The notes beneath the pieces are model-generated. The model was not told the origin of the DNA, searched no databases, and saw nothing but the letters and a program-made list of their open reading frames with translations. From Semisulcospira habei (lineage: Eukaryota > Mollusca > Gastropoda > Semisulcospiridae), in assembly GCA_036245525.1 (NCBI GenBank), contig BTPG01000004.1, forward strand, positions 210,735,507 to 210,799,506: 64,000 nucleotides of DNA, in the 5' to 3' direction. Of the stretch, positions 30,933 to 40,735 are shown in pieces. Both the position numbers and the translations under genes were made by a program. Position 1 is the first letter of the stretch. Each line of letters begins with the position of its first letter.

Positions 30933-30960
<28 letters not shown>
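30931..30960 (+). repeat. Poly-T tract
   Basis: Uninterrupted run of about 30 T. Confidence 0.9.
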
Positions 30961-30963
<3 letters not shown>

Positions 30964-31277
30964 GATGTCTGAATTTTCTTCTTCAGTTAGAAAATATTAT
31001 GAGCTATTGATAAATTATTTTCAAATTGAAGAAGCGAAGGTGCGTTTTGAAATGTACTTGTAAAGTGTATTGATAATATTTTCAAGAAAAATGTGTATGT
31101 GAGACATCGTGTAGTGTTTTCAAGCAGCGAAGGTGTTTGAAATTTAATATGTATTCACAATGTTTTCATGATGCAAAGATGTGTTTGGTTGTACATGAGT
31201 TTGTGCTGAATGCAAGTTATTTATTCTGTATGTGTTTTTTGACTGACCAATTTAGTTCATGTATTTTGCCTTGGTCC

Positions 31278-31490
31278 TTAACCCCTTCGCTGTCAAAAAA
31301 TCGTGAACGCTGTCCAGCTGCAAGAGGCATTGATCCTCATGAGCCCCCGCAACTGCGGGGGCTCATGAGGATCAATGCCTCTTGCTTGTGCTACTTTGTA
31401 TCCATATTGCTTTGACACCCGAGGTTCTGTGACATTGAATTTACAATGACCTCAAGAACAGTCTGCCTCCACTGGCAGTGAAGGGATTGA
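31278..31490. mobile_element. MITE family D, near-complete
   Basis: TTAACCCCTTCGCTGTC left, TGGCAGTGAAGGGATTGA right. The hairpin GATCCTCATGAGCCCCCGC and its inverse is perfect. Confidence 0.85.
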
Positions 31491-31539
31491 TTTAGTCCCC
31501 AATGATGCCCTCAGTTTGAGGATACAACAAAGGGGGCCA

Positions 31540-31785
31540 GTATTTGTCAGCATGAGACGTAGTTCCTCATGCGCTTCAGCATCCACAGGGGCTCAAAAGA
31601 TGCAGGGGCTCATGAGAACCTATGCCTCGTGCAGAGATAACAGCGGTGGAGAAACTGTAATAATGAGCGCAGTTTGAGCAATACATGAAGCCGGTATGTG
31701 CCAGCAAGAGTAATAAATTCTCATGAGCCCCTGCACCTGCAGGGGCTTATGAGAATCTATGTCTCTTGCAGATGAAGCGATATGG
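31540..31785. mobile_element. Two family D hairpins in series
   Basis: 31545-31635 is worn; 31705-31775 is an almost perfect TTCTCATGAGCCCCTGCA palindrome. Confidence 0.65.
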
Positions 31786-31950
31786 TTCATGGACTTTACA
31801 TTAATGTATAATCCAGTGCCTTTTGCTACGGTGCATTGACTCTACTGCAAATTGTACTTAGTATTTTGAGTACAGTTTGCTTTAAATATCCCTTAATTTG
31901 ACAAAAAGTAGATTTTGAAATTTGTCATAATGATTAAAATGGCAGTTTGT

Positions 31951-32195
31951 ATTCTTATCAGCAGACAGTATATATCTTTAATTTGAACAATTTCTTGTGT
32001 GTGCTGTGACAAATTGCAATTTGCATGATACAAGTGCCTTGATGAAATTACAGTTTTATTTCACATGTTTGCCTTAGTTATTCTTATCAGCAGACAGTAT
32101 ATCATTAATTTGAGCAATTTCTTGTGTGTGCTGTGACAAATTAAAATTTGCATGATACAAGTGCCTTGATGAAATTACAGTTTTTATTACACGTG
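31951..32195 (+). repeat. Tandem duplication, unit about 129 bp
   Basis: ATTCTTATCAGCAGACAGTA begins both units (31951 and about 32080). TTGTGTGTGCTGTGACAAAT and CCTTGATGAAATTACAG are repeated. Confidence 0.85.
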
Positions 32196-32307
32196 TTTTC
32201 CTTCGTTTGATTAAATTATTATTTGTGCCTTGGCTAAAAAAGATGAAATTTTTACGGTAGTTGTATGTTCAAATAGATAATTGTCATAATTCTGTAGTCA
32301 GATTTGT

Positions 32308-32388
32308 GTTTGACTACCTGTGTATGCACTGCTATGTTTGACTATCTGTGTATGCACTGCTATGTTTGACTACCTGTGTATGCACGGT
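32308..32388 (+). repeat. 28-bp tandem repeat, three units
   Basis: GTTTGACTACCTGTGTATGC followed by ACTGCTAT, about 2.8 copies. Confidence 0.85.
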
Positions 32389-32477
32389 TTCAAAACACAC
32401 CATGTAAGCACTGTCCTTGACATGTTTCTATGCAGTGTGCTGCTGTGGAAAAACACACTTGTCGTCTGTGTAGGTGA

Positions 32478-32566
32478 TTAACCCTTCACGTGTCGGTATC
32501 GGTTTTCGCAATGATTTCTTTAGGAATCATTGCGACAAAAACCGCTACCAATATGTAAAGGGTTAA
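32478..32566. mobile_element. MITE family E, 89 bp
   Basis: TTAACCCTTCACGTGTCGG ... ATATGTAAAGGGTTAA around GATTTCTTTAGGAATCAT. Confidence 0.82.
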
Positions 32567-33216
32567 AGTGTTTGGTAGAGCTGTAAACACCTACATCAGC
32601 ATACAGCAACTGGTACTGCAAACATTACCAGTGGCTGCATACGTTCATATACATAATTCCATCATTTCAAATGTGTCTAAAGATGGCGCTACATTTGCAG
32701 TTCTGTAAATATGATTATGCCCACCCCCACCCCTCCCCATCCTGACCTCTCAGAAGTCTTTTGGGCTTGTTCTGTAGCATGTCCATTGATAGGTCAAAAT
32801 TTGTTGATAGATCCTCAGTTTGAATCAAAGTGACACAATTGTAGTAATTGATCGATGTTCAGAGTGTAATCCATTGGCAATAACTGCAGCCCAGACCCCA
32901 CCCATTAGGGCCATCCATTATCAGTCTTGTGGACATTAATCCCTGAAATAACCAACTAACCTCGCAGAACTCTTCCAAGAGGTCCTCTTTTGTTGTACCA
33001 ACATGCGTCAGTTTAATGTGGATCTCAGTTTGAAAAATGACCAAATGATTTATCGTAAGTGTGTGGCTTGTGTGTATGTGCGCAGCGGCCGTGTGTCTGC
33101 TTTTGTGTAACGTGTGTGTGTGTAGTTGGTATGTGTGCATACGTGCAATGGGTATGAGTGTGCATCAGGCGCATGTTAGAGTGTTTGGCAGACTTAGGGC
33201 TCCTACTAAGCTCCTG

Positions 33217-33318
33217 GGGCCAGTTGCATGAGTGAGCCAAGTCCTGCGCCAGCCGCTAAGCAGAGCACCTTGCTTAGTGGCTGGCACAGCCTAAGCTCAC
33301 ACGTGCATCTGGCCCCCT
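33217..33318. mobile_element. Palindromic element family I
   Basis: GGGGCCAGTTGCATGAG ... CGTGCATCTGGCCCCC with inner GCCAGCCGCTAAGCA paired to TGCTTAGTGGCTGGC. Confidence 0.7.
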
Positions 33319-33540
33319 ACATAATATTTCAGGGATCAATATTATTGCTGATCTGTGATTTGGACCTTGCGGCTTTGAGCTATAAGGTGCAAATGACAGA
33401 CAAGCCCACACATAACGCGGCACGATATTTAGTAAAACATTTACTCTACAATACTGTGACTTTTTTCCAGTGCATGAGTGCTGTATATGTACACTGATTG
33501 CTTGTAAAGATTGTGTTTGCAATTTGGGATCAGTAGCGCT

Positions 33541-33608
33541 TTTAACCCCCTTGTGCAAGCAACCACCAGTACTGTAAACAACACTGGTGGCTGCGTGCAC
33601 AAGGGGGG
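33541..33608. mobile_element. MITE family F
   Basis: TTAACCCCCTTGTGCAAGCA ... GCGTGCACAAGGGGG around CCACCAGTACTG / AACACTGGTGG. Confidence 0.78.
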
Positions 33609-33836
33609 TAGGCAGTACCATCCCATAAGGTCATTGATATGACGTTGGTCCCCGCACAACTGTACGCAGGGCAGCTGCAGCGGACAGTGGCCCAGTGACC
33701 ATTTGCATACGTGGATAATCCTGTGTTTGTTTGCTGTTCCTTTTATTGTTTGATTCAACAGTTTTGTACTTGCACTGTAATCGGGCATAAGCATGAAATA
33801 AAATGAGTTTGATGACAGTTGATTTTGTTTTTTGTC

Positions 33837-34049
33837 TTAACCCATTACATCCGGAGGCTGATTTTTAAAAAAGTTTGCTTATTGTCTTATGAAGTGTACA
33901 TTACAGATTAGGAGACGGGTCAACTGTTTTAGTTCAAGGGTATTGCCAAAATAGCTTGGCGCCTCAGGCGCCAAGCTATTCTGGCGCCACCCTTGAACTG
34001 TCGGTCAAATTTATGTCAAGCAATGGGTGTATAAGATGAAAAGGGTTAA
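33837..34049. mobile_element. MITE family A2
   Basis: TTAACCCATTACATCCGG ... ATGAAAAGGGTTAA, with a perfect GCTTGGCGCC / GGCGCCAAGC core. Confidence 0.82.
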
Positions 34050-34407
34050 TCACATTGATATTGTGCTGGTTGTGAATGTAATGAAAGAGCGACAGGTGTT
34101 TGTCACACGAACCATTACACCAGAACCTGTTTCTAGCGACCATCGTTATGAGAGATCACCTGTCACAAAAGGCCATCATTTCTGTGGTTGTAGCTGCGTA
34201 AACGATGATCTTGACCTTTTGGCTGTCAGGAGTTGTTTTTGTTATGATTCATGCAGGAATCGTTGCAGCAAATTCAATTCAAAAACCTTTATTCATGCCA
34301 CTAGGGGCAATTAAAGTGGTCCGACAGACTCAAAAATACACAAATTTACATTAAAATACTATTGAACAATCTTATGTAAAATCTAATGTATTTAAAACAG
34401 TACAGCA

Positions 34408-35486
34408 TTAACTCGTATCATACCGAGGCTAAAAGCTTCAAATTTGTACACTGCCATATGCAGGCTACATTATATACTGACTTACATTAAAAACGCAAAT
34501 TTTTCACCATAGCGCTTTTCTTCGTAAATATGCTTTAATCCGGGTTATTTTGATGTTATTTATTTGAAAATGTTATGAAGAGTGTGTTATGTCATGTGCA
34601 AATAGAATGTTTAGTCTTAAAAATCGCACATCCATGACTATGACGTCATCAGTGACACTACCATCAAAAGATATTGAAAGTGAAATGGGGAGCATCTGCA
34701 GAGGACACAGCTGAAAGCCAACCAATGTGCAGTGTCACTAGGGTCCGTGTGCATGAAAATCCGGCCTGTTTGGTCTTGACCTACTTTTCGTTTGTCAATG
34801 GCACCTAAATAATCAACGACCTACAAACATGAAAATCAAAAAGTTCTTTATTTTTAGGTTAGCGGCCATATTTACCTGATCAAATGGATATGGGTGTGTT
34901 CTTTATCTCTGTGTCCGTCACTGGAGCATATAAAATGGTTTGAAAGTAATTCACATTAAATCAAATGAGATTTATTACGAAAATGATGTGCATAGAAAGT
35001 TATGGTTCTCTAATGAATTTTTCGAGTCAAATTTCGTTCGAGGCAGTTAATAACATAAGCAATCCACACAACTTGTGTGTTAAAACATATCACAGGAAAC
35101 TTGCTTCACAGAGTGTGTCCAGTTTTGATTATTTTCACCACTAGAAACCCTGTGTCCTCCAAGGTAGCCAATGGGCGATAACTTGTCCAATTTTTGTGTG
35201 AAGGTAGCTCAGACAGGCTGAACATCTGAAGTAAGCAACAAATAAAATGTTTTTGTTTTGCTGTCAGGGTGGCTCTTTGTTTGCGGGTACACTTACAGAC
35301 ACTTTTCACGTTTTTAATGGAAGTCAGTATAGTACTTACAGATAAGGATATAGACCAATGGCTTTAGTTCAAGGGTGGTGCCAGAATAGCTTGGCGCTTT
35401 AGGCGCCAAGCTATTCTGGCTCTACCCTTGAACTATTTTAGTCAAACTTATTTCACGCACGGGTGTATTCCGAATGATAAGGGTTA
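34408..35486. mobile_element. MITE family A split by a later insertion
   Basis: The left part ends at 34474 and the right part resumes at 35330, restoring CATTATAGTACTTACAG of the family A consensus. TTAA at both outer ends. Confidence 0.85.
34475..35329. mobile_element. 855-bp TA-flanked element (Tc1/mariner type) nested in a MITE
   Basis: TIRs TACTGACTTACATTAAAAACG and its inverse differ at one of 21 bases. TA is duplicated at the insertion point. No transposase frame in the interior. The TA target points to the Tc1/mariner group. Confidence 0.82.
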
Positions 35487-35685
35487 ATAAAAACTAAAAA
35501 TATACATGCAAGCATCGGGTCTTATCGCTGCTCCATACAATGCACAACAGTAAAATGGTAATTATTTTACGAAAATAATGAATTTTAGAAGAAGAAAATA
35601 ACAAAATTAATAAAATATCAAATAAAAACTGTTACCGACAGCCGGAGGCTGAATGAAAGGCTTGCAGCCATCTAAATTATGGTCT

Positions 35686-35777
35686 TTAACCCTTTGCGCG
35701 TTGGTATCGGTTTTTGGCATGATGATTCCTGTAGGAATCATCACGACAAAAACCGCTACAGACATGCAAAAGGTTAA
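35686..35777. mobile_element. MITE family E
   Basis: TTAACCCTTTGCGCGTTGG ... GACATGCAAAAGGTTAA around GATTCCTGTAGGAATCATC. Confidence 0.82.
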
Positions 35778-35807
35778 TGACAGGTTACACCTCTACAAGC
35801 ATGTCTT

Positions 35808-36030
35808 TTAACCCTTGCCATTCAGAATACACCAGTGTGTGAAATAAGCTTGACTAAAATAGTTCAAGGGTTGTGCTAGAATAGCTTGGCGCCCTAGGCG
35901 CCAAGCTATTCTGGCACCACCCTTGAAGTAAAGCCATTGGTCTATATCCTTATCTGTAAGTACTATAATGTAGCCTGCATATGGCAGTGAACAAATTTAA
36001 AGCTTTTAGCCTCAGCATGATATGGGTTAA
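35808..36030. mobile_element. MITE family A
   Basis: TTAACCCTTGCCATTCAG ... ATATGGGTTAA; core GCTTGGCGCCCTAGGCGCCA. Confidence 0.85.
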
Positions 36031-36094
36031 GATCACGTTTTTTTCTTTAGGAAAAAGATGGTTGCTCAAAACAGGTTCCACTGTACTGACATAG

Positions 36095-36306
36095 TTAACC
36101 CTTTTAGCCCCATGGTCCCATTTTATCAAGTTTTGGAGCTGTTGCCTAATGACTATGTATCATTTGCAGAAGATGGATTGACCATGATAGTTCAAGGGTA
36201 GTGACAGATTAGCTTGGCACCTGAAGGCGCCAAGCTAATCTGGCACTGCCCTTGAATTATCATGGTCAATCCATTTCCTGGTTGGATTCAGGGCTACATG
36301 GGTTAA
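36095..36306. mobile_element. MITE family B
   Basis: TTAACCCTTTTAGCCCC ... GGGCTACATGGGTTAA; hairpin GACAGATTAGCTTGGCACC and inverse. Confidence 0.82.
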
Positions 36307-36309
36307 GCC

Positions 36310-36734
36310 ACTTTTCGGTCTTTTCTTGTTGGTCTTTTCGGTCTTATTTTTGTTGAGGAATTTGAGAGGGAGAGAAAGCTTTACCTTGGTTAATTTTCTT
36401 TTTATTACAAAAATATACTAATGGGGATGGGGGGGTGGTGATCTTCTCATAAGCTAATATTTAAACCTGCAGATAGCCTTTTTTTTTTAACCAAACAGTT
36501 TTGCTGAAACAATTTTAGTCTGAATTATTAGCAGGAGTGAAATTTGACCAAAACAAATTTCAAAATTCAATTAATATAATTATTGTCAAAGCACGTTTCC
36601 ATATTTTTAGACATTAACTCTTCTGTGTACCATATGTGTGATAGCAAAAATAGAATTTCATGTCGAGATTGCACTACGTGCTTTTTGTAATGTTGACATC
36701 TTCACTTTAAATTATGATTGTATGAAGAAAAAAG
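36310..36734 (+). other. Intergenic AT-rich DNA, nothing recognised
   Basis: No ORF, hairpin or known repeat could be supported here. Confidence 0.6.
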
Positions 36735-36835
36735 TAACCGGATTGCGCCAGGGGATCTTGTAGGATTGAACCTACAACAATACACCACAAGCATGTTGAA
36801 CGAAGTATCCCCTTAGCTAAAGCCGGCCACGAACG
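36730..36835 (-). mobile_element. tRNA-derived SINE, copy 1
   Basis: On the - strand a TAGCTAAGGGGA A-box-like motif (36808-36819) and a GGTTCAATCCTA B box (36761-36772) are followed by CTGGCGCAATCC and a T-rich end. Same layout as 38230-38345. Confidence 0.65.
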
Positions 36836-37129
36836 AAAGTTCGCTCAATAGCTGTTAAGTGACGAATCGCTCCGCTCAACCTGCACCACATTGTTTCCCT
36901 AGAATTGCTGAGAGGTAGCGAATCAAGACTGAGTGAGGACTAGCAGGTGAAGCAACCAGTGTGGGCTTGCCCGCGTGCACGAACCATAGATTCTCATGAG
37001 CACATAATTATACGTAACCATAAGTCTATTACTGTTATGGTAAAAGACTTACGATGTAACTTATTATAGGCACTAACAACGCAGTTTAGCTGTAGCGTTT
37101 TGCTTAGTCGGACTCAAGTTATATCGGGG

Positions 37130-37205
37130 AGTATTTGGTTAGTTAGTTATTGGGGTTTAACGCCGAGCAGGCTACTCAGGCCATCTCACGGCGTCCGGGA
37201 TATTT
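37130..37205 (+). repeat. Short repeat tail (GGTTTAACGCCGAGCAGGC)
   Basis: AGTTAGTTATTGGGGTTTAA then CGCCGAGCAGGCTACTC. The inverse occurs at 59275-59335 (GCCTGCTCGGCGTTAAACCC). Probably a SINE/LINE 3' end. Confidence 0.55.
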
Positions 37206-37254
37206 GTTATGTTATGAAGAGTGTGTTTGCCTCAAGGTCGCATTTTCCTAAACT

Positions 37255-37425
37255 TTCGAGGTGTCACCACTGTACCAGTGCAGGACTGAGACGGATCGAC
37301 CATGTTAGCGTCGGGATAGTGCCAGATTAGCTTGGCGCCAGTACTGAGGCGCCACTGGCACTATCCTTGACTGACTAACATGGTCGATCCATCTCCTGCT
37401 GTAGTGTGCCGGGGCTAGATGGGGG
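37255..37425. mobile_element. MITE family B, reverse orientation
   Basis: GAGACGGATCGACCATG and its inverse around GCCAGATTAGCTTGGCGCC; the right arm of the core is shortened. Confidence 0.7.
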
Positions 37426-37594
37426 TAAGACTTGGCGGATATCCGCTCCGCACATTCACAGTTGGGCGCAACAATGATCCTCGACAACACTGAAGTACAA
37501 TCACACCCGGGGCATTCCGCGAAGCGCAATGCGGATCATAAACAAGGAACTAAAAACCAGCGTGCAGTGTCAGCATGAACGAGAATCACCACAC

Positions 37595-37710
37595 AAGCAA
37601 AACGTCTTTGGGCTGTGGTCGACAGCCATATAGTGGGTCCGCGCACTGTCGTTCCCGCGGGCCCACTACGGCCGTCGTCGGCCCGAGGATCTTTCCGTAC
37701 TGGGCAGAAC
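37595..37710. repeat. GC-rich hairpin family G, worn
   Basis: AGTGGGTCCGCGCACTGTCG and GCGGGCCCACTACGGCCG lie in inverse order, flanked by AACGTCTTTGGGC and GCCCGAGGATCTTT. Confidence 0.55.
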
Positions 37711-38229
37711 TATTTGGTCTTCACTACTCAGTTTTGTTTGTCACTGAAAGTCACCCACATCAATCGAAATGACACTCAAACATAAAAAGCACGAAAGGCC
37801 CGCTTGACAAATTTTAGTGTATTGGTCTTATATTATGGATACTAAAATAGTGATTTTTCACATACGGTCAGTCACTGGAGGATGTAAAACTAATGGCTTG
37901 AAAGTAAAGTACATTGCTTGCGCCGGAAAGCATAACATTCCGTTCCAGCAGCCTACAGATGACGTGTGCTAACTGTATACTCACTTGTCATATTGTTGGT
38001 TTTTTTTAGCTCATTAATTTAGAGCGGTCCACCCCGACAAACAACTGTAAACTTTTCTGAAGCCGGTTTTGACTGTAACTGAGCTGACTTTCTAAAGTTA
38101 ACGACGAACATAATTAATTTGTTATTACCTGCTCTTTGTACGACTCTTTTCGTGTTCGAAGTGCCTCCTTGTATACATCCACTTAGAATTTTCCAATGCC
38201 GAAACTGATGGTACAAACAAGAAGGGGAG

Positions 38230-38345
38230 AAAAAAAAAGTGACTGGATTGCGCCAGAGGATTTCGTGGGAATCGAACCCACAACAATCAGTTACAGACTA
38301 ATTTGCAACCATAGCATACGAAGTATCCCCTTAGCTAGAGCCAGG
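38230..38345 (-). mobile_element. tRNA-derived SINE, copy 2
   Basis: On the - strand the A box resembles TAGCTAAGGGGA (38326-38337). The B box GGTTCGATTCCC (38267-38278) sits in a perfect GTGGG/CCCAC T-stem. The unit ends in nine T, a Pol III terminator. No cloverleaf good enough for a working tRNA. Confidence 0.7.
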
Positions 38346-38444
38346 TACGATCGTTACGGCGCTTAATAACCCATAAAATTCCAACCTGTCAAATCGATGA
38401 GTCTGACATGATAGCGCGTGTGGCAAAATCAGGTCAGTGTATTC

Positions 38445-38505
38445 ATGTGCAAGAGGCATATATTCACATAAAACCCATGAGAATCTATGCCTCTTGCCTT
38501 AGTAA
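38445..38505. mobile_element. MITE family D, shortened
   Basis: CAAGAGGCATATATTCACAT and ATGAGAATCTATGCCTCTTG are inverted. Confidence 0.6.
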
Positions 38506-38776
38506 TTCAGCACTCATTTGCACGCCCGAAACCGGCTTATCACCAAGGACGGGTCGAGTCGATACGATCACATGATCACAATACCGTGTCCTGATTGGTT
38601 AGTAGAAAAGGTCATGTCACACTAGTTCGACTGAGGTGATAATTATTATACGGCCTTTGTGTCGGCAGGGGGAGTTAGCCGAGCGCGCGTTTTGTGACTC
38701 CAGGTAGCTCACCTGAAAAGAGGGGCATGATCACAGGTATGGACGGAAGATCGGCATTGCCGCGTCAATGGCCCCG

Positions 38777-38829
38777 ATGCGCAAAAGGCCATCGGGCCGA
38801 CGTCGACCCGATGGTCTTTTGCGCACTGG
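38777..38829. repeat. GC-rich hairpin family G, short
   Basis: TGCGCAAAAGGCCATCGGG and CCCGATGGTCTTTTGCGCA around GCCGACGTCGA. Confidence 0.75.
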
Positions 38830-38997
38830 GTGGTCCCCTGCTCAACTAACGGGCATGTCAGCAGTGTCACGTATTTACTATCGGTCGCGGTTTGACATCG
38901 GAGCGCATCACGTTGTTTGTAAATGTCGCCGCAAAGAAACACTTTTATACCGATCGTTCGTACAATATTATAGATCAAAGGTAGTGCCAGATTAGCT

Positions 38998-40735
38998 GAA
39001 GTCACTTATTGACCCGGGTTTTGACCCACATCAGTTTGCCTATAGAAGGAATAGGTCCGTAGAGGACGCTGTCTCTTCAGTTGGCTCTATTTCATGTTCT
39101 TCAGCACCTAGAGCAACCTAACACATACGCACGCATTCTCTTTGTAGATTATAGCAGTGCCTTTAACACAATTGTCCCTTCCAAGTTTTTTGATAAACTA
39201 CAACAAATTGGTTCTTTGCCCCACAGTCCATTTGCTTATGGCTGCTCGACTTTCTCCTGGATCGTCCGCAGGTCGTTAAAGTGGGTGACCGTGTGTCTTC
39301 CTGTATTTCCCTGTCCACGGGCACCCCTCAGGGGTGCGTTTTGTCCCCTTTGCTGTACTCACTCTTCACTTACGACTGTAGAGCGAGTCGTGAGGGCACG
39401 CAAATGTTTAAGTTTGCTGACGATACCACAGTGGAGGGAATGATAAAAACTGTGATGAATCCCAGTACCGGGAGCAGGTCGATCAGCTTGTGCAGTGGAG
39501 TGACCAGAACAATCTGGAACTCAATGTCGGTAAGACAAAAGAGCTCATAGTGGACTTTAGACGCAACAAAACTGTCCTCCCCCCTCTTGTAGTTCACGAT
39601 CAAACCGTAGAAACTGTTCAGCATTTTAAATTTCTGGGAACCACCATCTCCGATGATCTTAAATGGGAGCAAAACACAGAGAACATTGTAAAGAAAGCAC
39701 AGCAGCGCCTTTATTTTTTGAGAAGGCTGAGGGCTTTTGGTGTGAGCAGAACTGGCATGCTGCACTTCTACCGGGCCGCGATCGAGAGTGTGTTGACATT
39801 CTCGATCGCGGTCTGGTATGGCAGTGCGTCTGCACGGGACAAACACAGACTGAACCGTGTTGTCAGGACAGCATCTAAAATAGTCGGCAGAGACATGCCA
39901 AGTCTTGACAGTGTATACCAACAGCGGCTGCTTAGACGTGCAGGTCTTATTGCACGCGACACTACACACCCGGCTAACTGTCTCTTTAACCTGCTTCCGT
40001 CTGGTCGCCGCTACTCTGCTCTCAAAGCACGGACAAACCGTTTTAGTAACAGTTTTTACCCTAGTGCTGTCCGAGCCCTTTCAGTGCTATAAGCGTGCGA
40101 TGATGTGCTCTGTGGGCCGATCATAGTTTCATTGCCGAGGACTGATGTTTTCGTGAATGACTGAGTGAGTGTGCGTATGTGTATGGTATTGTGTGGCCGG
40201 CCTACAGAGCACCTCGCCTCGCCCTCGCCCATCCCTTGTGCTATCCCCTTGGTTGTTGGTGGCGCTTTTGGTCGAGTTGACTCCATGAGTCTCCTCCCCG
40301 GCAGGGCGCGCCCTCGACGGTCGAGAGAATAGTGCATATCAGTATTAGCCTAGTCACTTACGATATATATTAACTAGTTTTACACCCGACTGTGATCACT
40401 AAATTAGTGACATATTTACTCTATGATAGTCTGTTTTTCATTTTAAACGATATACCTTTAATTAATTTAGACTTTTTAGATTAATAGGCGTGTGTGTTGT
40501 GTCAGTGTGTGTGGGAAATGAGCGTGGGTGTGTTAATGGGTACGCATTGGGTTGTGAGATTAGTTGTTCAGTTTTAAAGTTTTGACAGTGTGTGTAGAGC
40601 ATTGAATTGTGTGATAGAGTCGACTGAGATGTTTGTAATTGTAACGACACCAGCACACATTCCTATGCTTTATGTCTTAAGGCAAATGGCAATAAACAGT
40701 ATTATTATTATTATTATTATTATTATCGTTCTTAC
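38998..40735 (+). pseudogene. Rex1/CR1-like LINE 3' fragment
   Basis: Starts abruptly inside a truncated family B MITE arm, reading DPHQFAYRRNRSVEDAV-like sequence. Then [47 protein letters not shown] (active-site FADD), [38 protein letters not shown] and LRRLRAFGVSRTGMLHFYRA, to a TAA near 40090. Frameshifts near 39240 and 39455. From 39490 the frame is intact to the end. The 3'UTR runs to an (ATT)n tail at 40703-40727. Confidence 0.85.

Larger units (their letters stand above)
25914..33820 (+). other. Probable long 3'UTR and downstream flank of Pcl, rich in MITEs
   Basis: No coding sequence is seen. AT-rich DNA with many palindromic MITEs follows the stop codon. AATAAA-type signals occur at about 27637, at 30805 (followed by GTTGATTGG) and at about 33797 (ATGAAATAAAATGAG). 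The 30.8 kb and 33.8 kb sites look most like real mRNA ends. Which is used cannot be decided from sequence. Confidence 0.45.

Noticed and set aside
34027..34314. A 95-codon + strand frame as a zinc-finger-like gene because of its Cys and His residues
   Set aside because: It overlaps the end of a MITE and a worn family E hairpin; the spacing fits no finger class.
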